Below, piece by piece: positions 1 to 6,105 of a stretch of 6,577 nucleotides of DNA. The stretch is from Collinsella sp. AF02-46-1 (GTDB lineage Bacteria > Actinomycetota > Coriobacteriia > Coriobacteriales > Coriobacteriaceae). The position numbers and the translations under genes are program-made. How positions within the stretch are numbered: the stretch's first letter is position 1; each line of letters begins with the position of its first letter. A model generated the notes under the pieces. It had not been told where the DNA came from. It did no database searches and was given only the letters and a program-made list of their open reading frames with translations. The DNA is taken from contig CAKXKM010000094.1 of the NCBI GenBank assembly GCA_934876235.1, positions 1 to 6,577 of the forward strand, written 5' to 3'.

Positions 1-1
1 C

Positions 2-583
2 CGCGCCTTTATGGGCCCGCTGCTCGAGGTGCTGCGTCGTCACGCGCCCGAGGTCTACGGCGACGTCGACGAAGACACGCTCTACCGCGCCGTGAACATC
101 GCGCAGCCGTCGTTGATCCGCACCGAGGCCGACGAGCTCACCTATCCGCTGCATATTATGGTGCGCTACCAGATCGAGCGCATGCTGTTTGCCGGCGAGG
201 CTACGGCCAAGGACATCCCCGCGCTTTGGAATCGCTTTATGGACGAGTACCTGGGCATTCCCGTTCCCGACGACACGCACGGCTGCCTGCAGGATACGCA
301 TTGGAGCGGCGGTTCGTTTGGCTACTTCCCCACGTATGCGCTGGGTAGCGCCTACGATGCCATGTTTGTGCCGGCCATGTGCCGCGACGGTGTCGACCTC
401 AATGGCGCCTGTGCGAGCGGCGACCTGGCACCCGTCCGCACCTGGCTGGGCGAGCACATTTGGCAGTGGGGCCGCGCCAAAGACGCGCCGGAACTCATCA
501 AGGGCGCCTGCGGCATGGCCTTTGACGCCCGCTACTACTGCAGCTACCTGCAGGACAAGTTCACCACGCTGTACGAGCTGTAA
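2..583 (+). CDS. M32 family metallocarboxypeptidase, C-terminal part (5' truncated by the window)
   Basis: Zinc-dependent M32 carboxypeptidases (thermostable carboxypeptidase Taq type) are cytoplasmic enzymes that remove C-terminal residues from peptides. The frame is open from base 2, three codons before the first ATG at 11, so the gene starts upstream of the window. Of the five M32 signature motifs, the two most C-terminal are visible and intact: IRxxAD as IRTEAD (bases 116-133) and GxxQDxHW as GCLQDTHW (281-304). The latter runs into the family-typical WSGGSFGYFPTYALG stretch. The DxRxT, zinc-binding HExxH and HES/GQ motifs must lie upstream and cannot be checked here. About 193 residues of a usual ~500 are present. 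The protein ends in a normal YEL-stop. The gene converges on glmM, 211 bases away. Family assignment is firm; substrate is unknown. Confidence 0.95.
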   Translation, partial: RAFMGPLLEVLRRHAPEVYGDVDEDTLYRAVNIAQPSLIRTEADELTYPLHIMVRYQIERMLFAGEATAKDIPALWNRFMDEYLGIPVPDDTHGCLQDTHWSGGSFGYFPTYALGSAYDAMFVPAMCRDGVDLNGACASGDLAPVRTWLGEHIWQWGRAKDAPELIKGACGMAFDARYYCSYLQDKFTTLYEL

Positions 584-626
584 AGATTGACCAGCACGCC
601 ATCGCCATCGCCAACGCCAACCATGT

Positions 627-651
627 TGACGCCAATGTCTTGGCAACGTCA
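627..651. other. Bulged hairpin in the convergent intergenic gap
   Basis: TGAC+GCCAA (627-635) can pair with TTGGC and GTCA (640-644 and 648-651), with a TGTC loop and a three-base bulge on the 3' arm. No T-run follows on either strand, so it is not a standard intrinsic terminator. It sits 43 bases past the carboxypeptidase stop codon and could protect that mRNA 3' end or assist termination. It could also be chance. Confidence 0.3.
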
Positions 652-690
652 GCGAAAACGACCCTAAGCGAGCAAGGTGACGTGAAATGA

Positions 691-719
691 AAGGGCGCTG
701 ACCTTCTGGTCGCGCCCTT
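691..719 (-). terminator. Hairpin between convergent genes, likely terminator for glmM (possibly bidirectional)
   Basis: AAGGGCGC (691-698) pairs with GCGCCCTT (712-719). The stem continues with GACC (700-703) against GGTC (708-711) across a single bulged T, closing on a TTCT loop, so 12 base pairs in all. Read on the minus strand the hairpin is followed by a T-rich but interrupted tail (TCATTTC). Read on the plus strand no T-run follows. It lies 76 bases past the glmM stop and 107 past the carboxypeptidase stop, where a shared terminator is expected. The stem is seen directly; its function is inferred. Confidence 0.6.
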
Positions 720-794
720 GAAATTGAACGTCAGATTGCCGCTTAGGGGCGTTTGCAGCGTCGAGCAGTTACGCAGTTTGGTAAAACCGCGTAA

Positions 795-2126
795 CTACAG
801 AGCCTCGAGTGCGTTGGCGATGCGCTTCATGGCGGCATCGGCGGATGCTTGGTCGGGCGCCTCGGCCAGCACGCGGATAACCGACTCGGTTCCGCTCTTG
901 CGTACGAGCACGCGGCCCTCGCCTGCCAGTGCAGCCTCGGCCTCGGCGATGGCGTTCTGCACGCCCATGTTCTCGAGCGCGGCGTCCTTGTCCGCCACGC
1001 GCACGGCCACCTGCGCCTGCGGTAGCAGCTTGCACGGAGCCGTGAGCTGCGAGAGCGTCTCGCGCTCGGCGCGGATCACTTCCATCACGCGCAGCGAGGT
1101 CATAATGCCGTCGCCCGTGCGCTCGATATCGCCAAAGATCGTATGGCCCGTCTGCTCGCCGCCCAGGCTGTAACCGCCCTCGCGCATCTTGGCATACACG
1201 TGGCGGTCGCCCACACCGCTGGTCACGGCACTTAGGCCGGCAAGCTCCAACGACTTGATCAGGCCAAAGTTGCTGGCAATCGTCGGAACCACGGTACCGC
1301 CCGAAAGGCGACCGTGCTTGTTCAGGTACACGCCGCACACGTACAGGATCTGGTCGCCATCGACCACGCGGCCGCGCTCGTCCACGGCCAGGCAGCGGTC
1401 GGCATCGCCGTCATAGGCAAAGCCCACGTCCAAGCCCTGCTCCACCACGTGGCGCTGCAGACGCTCCATATGCGTGGAGCCGCAGTCGACGTTGATGTTA
1501 AAACCATCAGGCGCGGCATTGATCACGCGCACGTCGGCGCCCAGCGCGTCGAACACCGGCTTGGCCACCGAGGACGCCGAGCCGTTGGCGCAGTCGATGC
1601 CGATCTTGACGCCCTGCAGCGAAAAGTTCGCGCTGGCGATGAGCGAGGCAATGTAGCGGTTGCGGCCCTGCATGTAGTCCACCGTGGCGCCGATGTGGTT
1701 GCCCGTGGCCAGCGGCACCTCGCTCTTGCCATCGACGTAGTCCTCGATGAGCTCCAGTACGTCCTCGTCCATCTTAAAACCGTCGCTATTGACGAGCTTA
1801 ATGCCGTTATCGCAAAACGGGTTGTGGCTCGCGCTGATCATGATGCCGCAATCGAAGCAGCCTTCCACGGTCTGATGCGCTACACCCGGTGTGGGGATCA
1901 CGTGCAGCATATAGGCGTCCGCACCGCTCGCGACCAGGCCACTCACCAGCGCCGCCTCGAACATATAACTCGAGCGACGCGTGTCCTTACCCACGATGAC
2001 GCGCGCCTTGCGCTCGCGGTTGGCGCCGTAATACCAGCCCACAAAACGGCCAATCTTATAAGCGTGCTCTACCGTCAGCCCAACGTTAGCCTCACCGCGA
2101 AAGCCGTCGGTGCCAAAGTACTTCAT
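795..2126 (-). CDS. glmM: Phosphoglucosamine mutase GlmM
   Basis: GlmM converts glucosamine-6-phosphate to glucosamine-1-phosphate in the cytoplasm, the step before GlmU on the way to UDP-GlcNAc for peptidoglycan and other envelope polymers. The 443 residues match the family's usual length (about 445) and carry the four hallmark sites. These are the phosphoserine loop ISASHNP with the catalytic serine at residue 100, the metal loop DGDADR at 239-244, the sugar-binding GGEQTGH at 322-328 and the phosphate-binding RKSGTES at 409-415. The N-terminus KYFGTDGFRG is typical of GlmM rather than of phosphomannomutase or phosphoglucomutase. The phosphate loop has SGTES where SGTEP is usual. The ATG at 2126 is set by an AAGGAG ribosome site (2132-2137) five bases upstream. 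The gene follows the DUF4012 gene rather than the cdaA-ybbR pair often seen beside glmM in Gram-positives. A terminator-like hairpin separates it from that upstream gene. Confidence 0.98.
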   Translation of the reverse strand: MKYFGTDGFRGEANVGLTVEHAYKIGRFVGWYYGANRERKARVIVGKDTRRSSYMFEAALVSGLVASGADAYMLHVIPTPGVAHQTVEGCFDCGIMISASHNPFCDNGIKLVNSDGFKMDEDVLELIEDYVDGKSEVPLATGNHIGATVDYMQGRNRYIASLIASANFSLQGVKIGIDCANGSASSVAKPVFDALGADVRVINAAPDGFNINVDCGSTHMERLQRHVVEQGLDVGFAYDGDADRCLAVDERGRVVDGDQILYVCGVYLNKHGRLSGGTVVPTIASNFGLIKSLELAGLSAVTSGVGDRHVYAKMREGGYSLGGEQTGHTIFGDIERTGDGIMTSLRVMEVIRAERETLSQLTAPCKLLPQAQVAVRVADKDAALENMGVQNAIAEAEAALAGEGRVLVRKSGTESVIRVLAEAPDQASADAAMKRIANALEAL

Positions 2127-2145
2127 GCGCTCTCCTTACAAAATA

Positions 2146-2172
2146 GGGGCGAACAGATTGCCTGTCCGCCCC
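2146..2172 (-). terminator. Terminator/attenuator-like hairpin between the DUF4012 gene and glmM
   Basis: GGGGCG (2146-2151) pairs with CGCCCC (2167-2172). After one A/C mismatch, ACAG (2153-2156) pairs with CTGT (2162-2165) around a five-base loop. On the minus strand the hairpin is followed by TATTTTGT, a short T-rich tail, and then by the glmM ribosome site only about nine bases past the stem. It is placed as a terminator for the DUF4012 transcript, 38 bases past its stop. It would also lie in the leader of any readthrough transcript into glmM, so it may act as a partial terminator or attenuator. No competing antiterminator stem was obvious by eye. Confidence 0.65.
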
Positions 2173-2209
2173 AAAATGGTACTCGATTATCTGCGCTACC
2201 AGAAAAACC

Positions 2210-4522
2210 CTACGCCGACGCGCTGTCGCGAGCCGCCTGGCATGTAGGAGTCTGACGCAGCGTAAGCGGCTTGTCCCCCGCCTCGGCTGACGTGGTCAGC
2301 GTATATGTGATCGTCGTCGTCTCGCCAGCATGCAGGTCAACGGTGCCCGAATAGAAGGGGATTCCATGCCACGTAGCGGCGCCAAGACCAAACTGGGTGC
2401 CCTCGACGGTCAGATCAGTAATGTTGCCGCCCGTCGGGGCAAACAACGAGACATTCAGACGCTCGTCGTCGCGCGCGGCATCGGGCGCGCTCGCCGCGAC
2501 GTAGTCGGGCAGCTTGCCGGCCTCCTCCTGCGTCATGATGTTCGTCAGGGTAACGGTGATGCGATACGAGCATGTGCCGTCACCGTTCTTGATGCCCTGG
2601 CCAATCTGCGTATCGGCATTCAGGTACCAGTCGAGCTTGGAGAAGCTCAGGTTGTTAAAGTAGACACCAGCAACGGGATCTTCACTCGGGTCATCCGGAT
2701 CGGGCAGCGAGGCGTCGATGTTCATCTCCTTGATAGCGTTCTGCTCGTCATCGTTTTTCATCCACGCGATCAGGCGGCCCTCTTCGGCACCGCGCTCAAC
2801 GGCGCTGACAAGCTTCGTAACATCGACATCGCCGATACCGCCAAGGATCTTGTCGAAGGCAGCGCTGGCGACGGATGCAAAGATGCCGTCCGACTCCTCG
2901 ACCGGATAGTTCCAGTACACATCGTGCATGAGGACCTTTGCGGCGTTGGTGCCGTCGACAACCGTTCCGTCGGGCAGCGACACGTTACCGACCAGGCCCA
3001 GCAGATACTGCAGGAACACCGGGTCGATACCCACGACGCCGTCAACGTCCTGGCCATATTGAGATTTCCACAGGGCTGCGACACGCTGCGAGTTGCGGGG
3101 CCAATCAGGCGAATAGGTATTGCCCGAGTTGTACAGGTTACTGTGGTTGCCGAACAGCGCCTCATCCTCTTCGTCGACGCTCTCGACTGCCTCATCCTCG
3201 CTGAGTCCAATGCGGGGAACAAACTCGCCAATCGACATCTGGCCGTCGGTGACCGAAATCAGGCCCTGCGAACCGCCAAAGCCGCCGCAGGCACGAATCT
3301 CGACGTTGTTCATGGCGTACACAAGGTAGTTGCGCGTCTGGCCGTTGGCGCCGAGCATCTGCGGAAGGACGGGGGCGACCTTCTCCGCCGCGTCAACCGC
3401 GCCGTTGAGGGTGGCAAAGCCGTCCTTGGCCTTATCGACCAGCTCGGTCACCTGGGAAATATGAGTATCGCCAATGCCCTGGATCTTCTCGTTGGCGCTC
3501 TTGAACACCTTCGAGCTGCTGGAAAGCGAATCGGCGACCGCCTGCAGCGCGGACACGTTAATCATGCCGTCCTGAAACAGCTTGCCGGGCGTGGCCTGCG
3601 AAAGGTTATCAGCCATGGGAACCAGCGCATTGCTCGAGACATCGGACAGGGCGTCGATCATGGTGCGGGCCGCATTGATGTCGCTGCCATACACCGGGAT
3701 AAACGAAGCCGCCGTCCACAGCGGGCTCGAGGTCTCCGCCTTCATGCTGTCGCAAAGCTCATCAATCTTCTTCGCGTCGTCAGGCAGCGTCGAAAAATCG
3801 CCCGACGTGACCTTGTCCTTAAGGCCACCGACAATCTCGACGGCCTCCTTCGCTTCACTCTTTACGGTCTTTGCCGAGTTAAGCAGCATAAAGCCGCTTG
3901 CGCCAAGCGCAACGAGAAGCACCGCGACTACAGCGGCAATAATGGCGCCAGTGTGACGCTTTTTGCGCTCGCCCTTGCGATAGCGATGACGGACCAGACC
4001 GTCAGAGGTCGAACTCGACGAAGCGTCGCTACCGTAGTTCAAGCCAAAATCGTAATAATCTTCCTTGGAACCCGAGCCCGCAAACTCGGCACCGCTATCA
4101 TCCAGGCGGGCAAACGTGCCAGTCTCGGAGGCGCCGGTGTAGATCGTGCCAAGGTTACCCGTAAGCCCCGCGCCACCGGCAGAGGGAGTATTGTTGGCGG
4201 CCTTGCCGGCATTAACGTTGCCGGCGGCATTCGCGGCGTTGGCAGCACCTGCGTTGTTCGCGGGTACCGAAGGAGCCCCACTCGGCTGCGACGTGGAGGT
4301 TGCACCGCCCGCAAAGACATTCCCTCTTGCACGGCCGGTCTTTTTTGCCTTTTGTGACTGCTCGTACAGAGCGGTAAACATCGCCGTCTCGCCCGGGGAC
4401 ACGCGCTTACCGGAACCGCCCTGTCCAGTGCCGCCCGGCGTGCCGGCCTTACCAGCCCCGTTCGGACGCGGCGGAACTGCAGGACGGCCGCTATCGCTGC
4501 CCTTAAAGTGATTACCAGCCAT
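2210..4522 (-). CDS. DUF4012 domain membrane-anchored protein, function unknown
   Basis: A 770-residue protein from the ATG at 4522, chosen because GAGGA (4530-4534) lies seven bases upstream. A TTG nine codons earlier has no such site. In order: a cytoplasmic tail (1-177) rich in Gly, Ala, Asn and Ser, with a low-complexity A/N block at about 89-111 and a Tyr/Asp patch at 155-164; a basic cluster (178-190); one membrane helix (192-214); a helical extracytoplasmic stretch (about 216-386); the DUF4012 core; and a beta-rich C-terminal region (about 616-751). Core landmarks are RNYLVYAMNN (397-406), EIRACGGFGGSQG (408-420), DWPRNSQ (473-479) and DVDGVVGIDP (492-501), with an acidic insert at 441-457. 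The basic cluster before the helix predicts N-in, C-out topology. DUF4012 proteins have no settled biochemical function but are often found near envelope polysaccharide genes, and glmM follows here. The family call is firm; an envelope role is inferred. Confidence 0.9.
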   Translation of the reverse strand: MAGNHFKGSDSGRPAVPPRPNGAGKAGTPGGTGQGGSGKRVSPGETAMFTALYEQSQKAKKTGRARGNVFAGGATSTSQPSGAPSVPANNAGAANAANAAGNVNAGKAANNTPSAGGAGLTGNLGTIYTGASETGTFARLDDSGAEFAGSGSKEDYYDFGLNYGSDASSSSTSDGLVRHRYRKGERKKRHTGAIIAAVVAVLLVALGASGFMLLNSAKTVKSEAKEAVEIVGGLKDKVTSGDFSTLPDDAKKIDELCDSMKAETSSPLWTAASFIPVYGSDINAARTMIDALSDVSSNALVPMADNLSQATPGKLFQDGMINVSALQAVADSLSSSSKVFKSANEKIQGIGDTHISQVTELVDKAKDGFATLNGAVDAAEKVAPVLPQMLGANGQTRNYLVYAMNNVEIRACGGFGGSQGLISVTDGQMSIGEFVPRIGLSEDEAVESVDEEDEALFGNHSNLYNSGNTYSPDWPRNSQRVAALWKSQYGQDVDGVVGIDPVFLQYLLGLVGNVSLPDGTVVDGTNAAKVLMHDVYWNYPVEESDGIFASVASAAFDKILGGIGDVDVTKLVSAVERGAEEGRLIAWMKNDDEQNAIKEMNIDASLPDPDDPSEDPVAGVYFNNLSFSKLDWYLNADTQIGQGIKNGDGTCSYRITVTLTNIMTQEEAGKLPDYVAASAPDAARDDERLNVSLFAPTGGNITDLTVEGTQFGLGAATWHGIPFYSGTVDLHAGETTTITYTLTTSAEAGDKPLTLRQTPTCQAARDSASA

Positions 4523-4529
4523 AAAGAAA

Positions 4530-4534
4530 TCCTC
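4530..4534 (-). promoter_or_regulatory. Ribosome binding site that fixes the DUF4012 start
   Basis: GAGGA on the minus strand, seven bases before the ATG at 4522. It lies inside the longer TTG-initiated reading frame (TTG at 4549), so it favours the shorter 770-residue protein. Confidence 0.75.
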
Positions 4535-4558
4535 GCAATTGAGTCGCAATGAAAAAGT

Positions 4559-4580
4559 CCATAACGTTACTAGTTTATGG
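4559..4580. repeat. Nested palindromes, candidate operator upstream of the DUF4012 gene
   Basis: CCATAA (4559-4564) and TTATGG (4575-4580) form an inverted repeat with a ten-base spacer. Inside it lie two further perfect palindromes, TAACGTTA (4562-4569) and ACTAGT (4569-4574). The element overlaps the proposed -10 box and start point of the DUF4012 promoter, a usual place for a repressor site. No regulator is known or encoded nearby, and chance cannot be excluded in an AT-rich leader. Confidence 0.35.
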
Positions 4581-4602
4581 CATTTTGGGCATCGACAGCT
4601 AA
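4574..4602 (-). promoter_or_regulatory. Candidate extended -10 promoter for the DUF4012 gene
   Basis: On the minus strand TTAGCT (4602-4597) is 17 bases from CATAAA (4579-4574), which is preceded by TGC, an extended -10 motif. The match is 3/6 at -35 and 4/6 at -10, so it is weak without the TGn. Predicted initiation near 4567 would give a leader of about 45 bases. No convincing terminator was seen after the upstream transporter gene, so readthrough from that gene is an alternative source of transcript. Confidence 0.35.
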
Positions 4603-4671
4603 ACTCCAGACACGGACATCAATTGGCGAAAATGCGGCACAACACCTTTTCCGTCTTGGCGGCGGCGCCAG

Positions 4672-5694
4672 CTACACCGTGAGGAACATCATCACGATGA
4701 TCATGGCAAAGCCGATAAGGTCGGTCGGCAAAAACACCGTGCCCAGCATAACGGCGCTGGTGATGGTCGCCGAAACCGGCTCCACAGTTCCGATGAGACT
4801 CGCACGCACCGAGCCGATGTCCTTAACGCCCTGCATATAGAGCATGTAAGCAAAAAACGAGCCGATAACCACGAACACCGCGAGCGCCTCGACGCCGGCA
4901 GCGTCGAGTGCCGGCATATGCGCCCAAGGCTGCACGAAGACGCACGAGACCACGCCCGCCGTGAGCATTGCCGAGCCCGTGACGATGGGGCTGCCGTATT
5001 CGGGCAGGATCTTGGCGGGAATCACCGCCATACACGTGGCGCTGACCGCACACATAAGACCTGCTGCCAGGCCAAGTGGCGAGATATTCAGGCTGGTGGG
5101 GTCGCCGCCGGTGGCGATTAAAAAGGTTCCACCCAGAGCCAGGCCAATGCCGATGACTTCGCGAGTACGCGGCATGCGGCGATCGGTCACGCAGGTGTAG
5201 CCCATGATGATAACGAGCTGCAGGCACTGGAGCACCGTCGCGGTTCCGGCGTTCGTCAGGCGCACGGCCGAAAGATAGCAAAACTGGTTGAACAGCAGAC
5301 CAAAGGCGGTAAAGAGCAGCAGCTGCTTGCGATCGGCGGGTGTGGTCCAGAGCTTAATCAGGCGCTCGCGGTCGCGCGTAACAACCACGGCCATAAAGAG
5401 TAGACCGGCGAGAATCTGACGCACGCTCATAAGCCACAAGGTGTCGACGCGGTAGGTATCGAACAGAAAGCTCGCGCTGGTGCCCGAGAAGCCCCAAAAC
5501 GAACCGCCCACCAGCGTAGCCAAGACGCCCGTGATCATCTTGCGCGTCGAAGCGCTGTTCAGGCGCTCGCGCCAAGCGCGGCGGGTGCTACGGCTGAGCT
5601 CATCGGTGCCCTCGGGCACATCAATGTTCGATATATCGGTCATCGGCACCGAAGCCCCTGCGCCTTCGACCTGCTCGACACGCTCTTTGCTCAT
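4672..5694 (-). CDS. EamA/DMT-family transporter (ten membrane segments)
   Basis: A 340-residue inner-membrane protein of the drug/metabolite transporter superfamily, whose members usually export or take up small metabolites. Substrate cannot be read from sequence. Hydrophobic segments lie near residues 53-72, 85-105, 123-143, 147-168, 178-196, 206-228, 236-256, 268-288, 293-317 and 320-340, giving the two five-helix EamA repeats. Typical signatures are the Gly-rich first helix (GGSFWGFSGTSA), SAVRLTNAGTATVLQ in repeat 1 and GTVEPVSATI in repeat 2. The frame stays open upstream to 5901, but ATG 5694 is preferred: GAGGG lies six bases before it, and the upstream residues resemble no EamA N-terminus. 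A hydrophilic, charged N-terminal tail of about 50 residues precedes helix 1, long for this family. The gene is 149 bases upstream of the DUF4012 gene on the same strand, so cotranscription is possible but unproven. Confidence 0.94.
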   Translation of the reverse strand: MSKERVEQVEGAGASVPMTDISNIDVPEGTDELSRSTRRAWRERLNSASTRKMITGVLATLVGGSFWGFSGTSASFLFDTYRVDTLWLMSVRQILAGLLFMAVVVTRDRERLIKLWTTPADRKQLLLFTAFGLLFNQFCYLSAVRLTNAGTATVLQCLQLVIIMGYTCVTDRRMPRTREVIGIGLALGGTFLIATGGDPTSLNISPLGLAAGLMCAVSATCMAVIPAKILPEYGSPIVTGSAMLTAGVVSCVFVQPWAHMPALDAAGVEALAVFVVIGSFFAYMLYMQGVKDIGSVRASLIGTVEPVSATITSAVMLGTVFLPTDLIGFAMIIVMMFLTV

Positions 5695-5700
5695 TCCATT

Positions 5701-5705
5701 CCCTC
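5701..5705 (-). promoter_or_regulatory. Ribosome binding site that fixes the transporter start
   Basis: GAGGG on the minus strand, six bases before the ATG at 5694. It supports a 340-residue product over the 409-residue open frame that begins at 5901. Confidence 0.6.
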
Positions 5706-5763
5706 GAAGCAGCCTGGAAACAATTCGGCTTACCTTACCACGGCGAAGGCACCAGCTGGAGGC

Positions 5764-5786
5764 TTGTCCGCTTATCGGTAGGACAA
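5764..5786. repeat. Inverted repeat upstream of the transporter gene
   Basis: TTGTCC (5764-5769) and GGACAA (5781-5786) are perfect inverted six-base arms with an 11-base spacer. Inside is a smaller CCG/CGG pairing. The element is 70-92 bases upstream of the transporter ATG, in its presumed 5' region, and could be a repressor operator or a leader hairpin. I could not place a convincing -35/-10 pair for the transporter between 5695 and 5920, so the relation to its promoter is unknown. Confidence 0.35.
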
Positions 5787-5909
5787 TTCCGCAGACGTCT
5801 TTCCATAGCTCGATACCGCAATGGCCTTGCATTATGCGACAGTCAAATCGCGGCAGCAGGCTCTTTTGAAATGGATATGACAAAGCCCCCGAATTCCACA
5901 ATGTAAGCG

Positions 5910-5921
5910 ATTTTTAAAAAT
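5910..5921. promoter_or_regulatory. AT palindrome, UP-element-like block of the tRNA promoter
   Basis: A 12-base perfect palindrome of A and T (one A, five T, five A, one T). It ends four bases before the -35 box of the tRNA promoter, at about -51 to -40 from the predicted start. This is where the RNA polymerase alpha subunit binds UP elements of stable-RNA promoters. The sequence is seen directly; the function is inferred. Confidence 0.5.
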
Positions 5922-5925
5922 GTTC

Positions 5926-5954
5926 TTGCCACCGAGTTCAGGCTCCGTTATATT
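5926..5954 (+). promoter_or_regulatory. Sigma-70-type promoter of the tRNA-Val gene
   Basis: TTGCCA (5926-5931) and TATATT (5949-5954) are separated by exactly 17 bases. The box matches TTGACA at 5/6 except for two adjacent positions counted strictly (TTG and final A retained), and TATATT matches TATAAT at 5/6. Initiation is expected near 5961. The transcript would begin with a small GC hairpin, TGCGC (5961-5965) pairing with GCGCA (5970-5974), removed during tRNA maturation. The GC-rich stretch near the start resembles the discriminator of stringently controlled stable-RNA promoters, which is an inference. Confidence 0.8.
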
Positions 5955-5983
5955 ATCCCTTGCGCGCTTGCGCACCCTTGATC

Positions 5984-6058
5984 GGGCGTTTAGCTCAGGG
6001 GGAGAGCGCTTCCCTGACACGGAAGAGGTCAGAAGTTCAAATCTTCTAACGCCCACCA
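5984..6058 (+). tRNA. tRNA-Val (anticodon GAC)
   Basis: A 75-base cloverleaf with every stem paired. The acceptor is GGGCGTT (5984-5990) with AACGCCC (6048-6054). The D stem is GCTC/GAGC (5993-5996, 6004-6007) and the anticodon stem CTTCC/GGAAG (6009-6013, 6021-6025). The T stem is AGAAG/CTTCT (6031-6035, 6043-6047) with loop TTCAAAT. The anticodon loop CTGACAC places GAC at 6016-6018, which reads valine codons GUC and GUU. The 3' CCA (6056-6058) is encoded. The gene has its own promoter and terminator and appears to be a single-tRNA unit. It carries no inserted element on its 3' side within the window, although tRNA 3' ends are common integration sites. Confidence 0.98.
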
Positions 6059-6065
6059 AATGTTC

Positions 6066-6105
6066 GCAGCTCAGAGGCTATGTCCTCTGGGCTGTTTTGT
6101 TTTTT
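6066..6105 (+). terminator. Strong intrinsic terminator of the tRNA-Val unit
   Basis: CAGCTCAGAGG (6067-6077) pairs over its whole length with CCTCTGGGCTG (6084-6094), allowing one G-T wobble, around a CTATGT loop. The stem is followed directly by TTTTGTTTTTT (6095-6105). It begins eight bases after the tRNA CCA. This is a textbook Rho-independent terminator for the plus strand. Confidence 0.93.

Noticed and set aside
2186..2191. GATAAT on the minus strand as a -10 box for glmM
   Set aside because: No acceptable -35 hexamer lies 16-18 bases upstream and no extended -10 TGn precedes it, so it is not strong enough to call.
1314..2255. A 313-residue open frame on the plus strand opposite glmM
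   Set aside because: It has the same cause: codon-register shadow of a GC-rich gene with biased codon use. It has no ribosome site and no recognisable domain.
2330..4357. A 675-residue open frame on the plus strand opposite the DUF4012 gene
   Set aside because: Its codons are in exact register with those of the DUF4012 gene. It stays open only because that gene avoids the rare codons TTA, CTA and TCA, as expected in a GC-rich genome. The product is Arg/His/Val-rich and resembles no family.
4657..4670. Small hairpin TGGCG-N4-CGCCA just after the transporter stop codon
   Set aside because: It has only five base pairs and no T-run on the minus strand, too weak to call a terminator.
5695..5901. 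69-residue N-terminal extension of the transporter frame
   Set aside because: No ribosome site stands before the ATG at 5901, the residues do not look like any EamA N-terminus, and GAGGG before the ATG at 5694 supports the shorter protein.
5832..6059. Minus-strand frame of 75 residues beginning MVGVRRFELLTSSVSG
   Set aside because: It is antisense to the tRNA-Val gene. Translations reading RRFELLTSSVSG are a well-known artefact of tRNA antisense strands and are often wrongly annotated as proteins.
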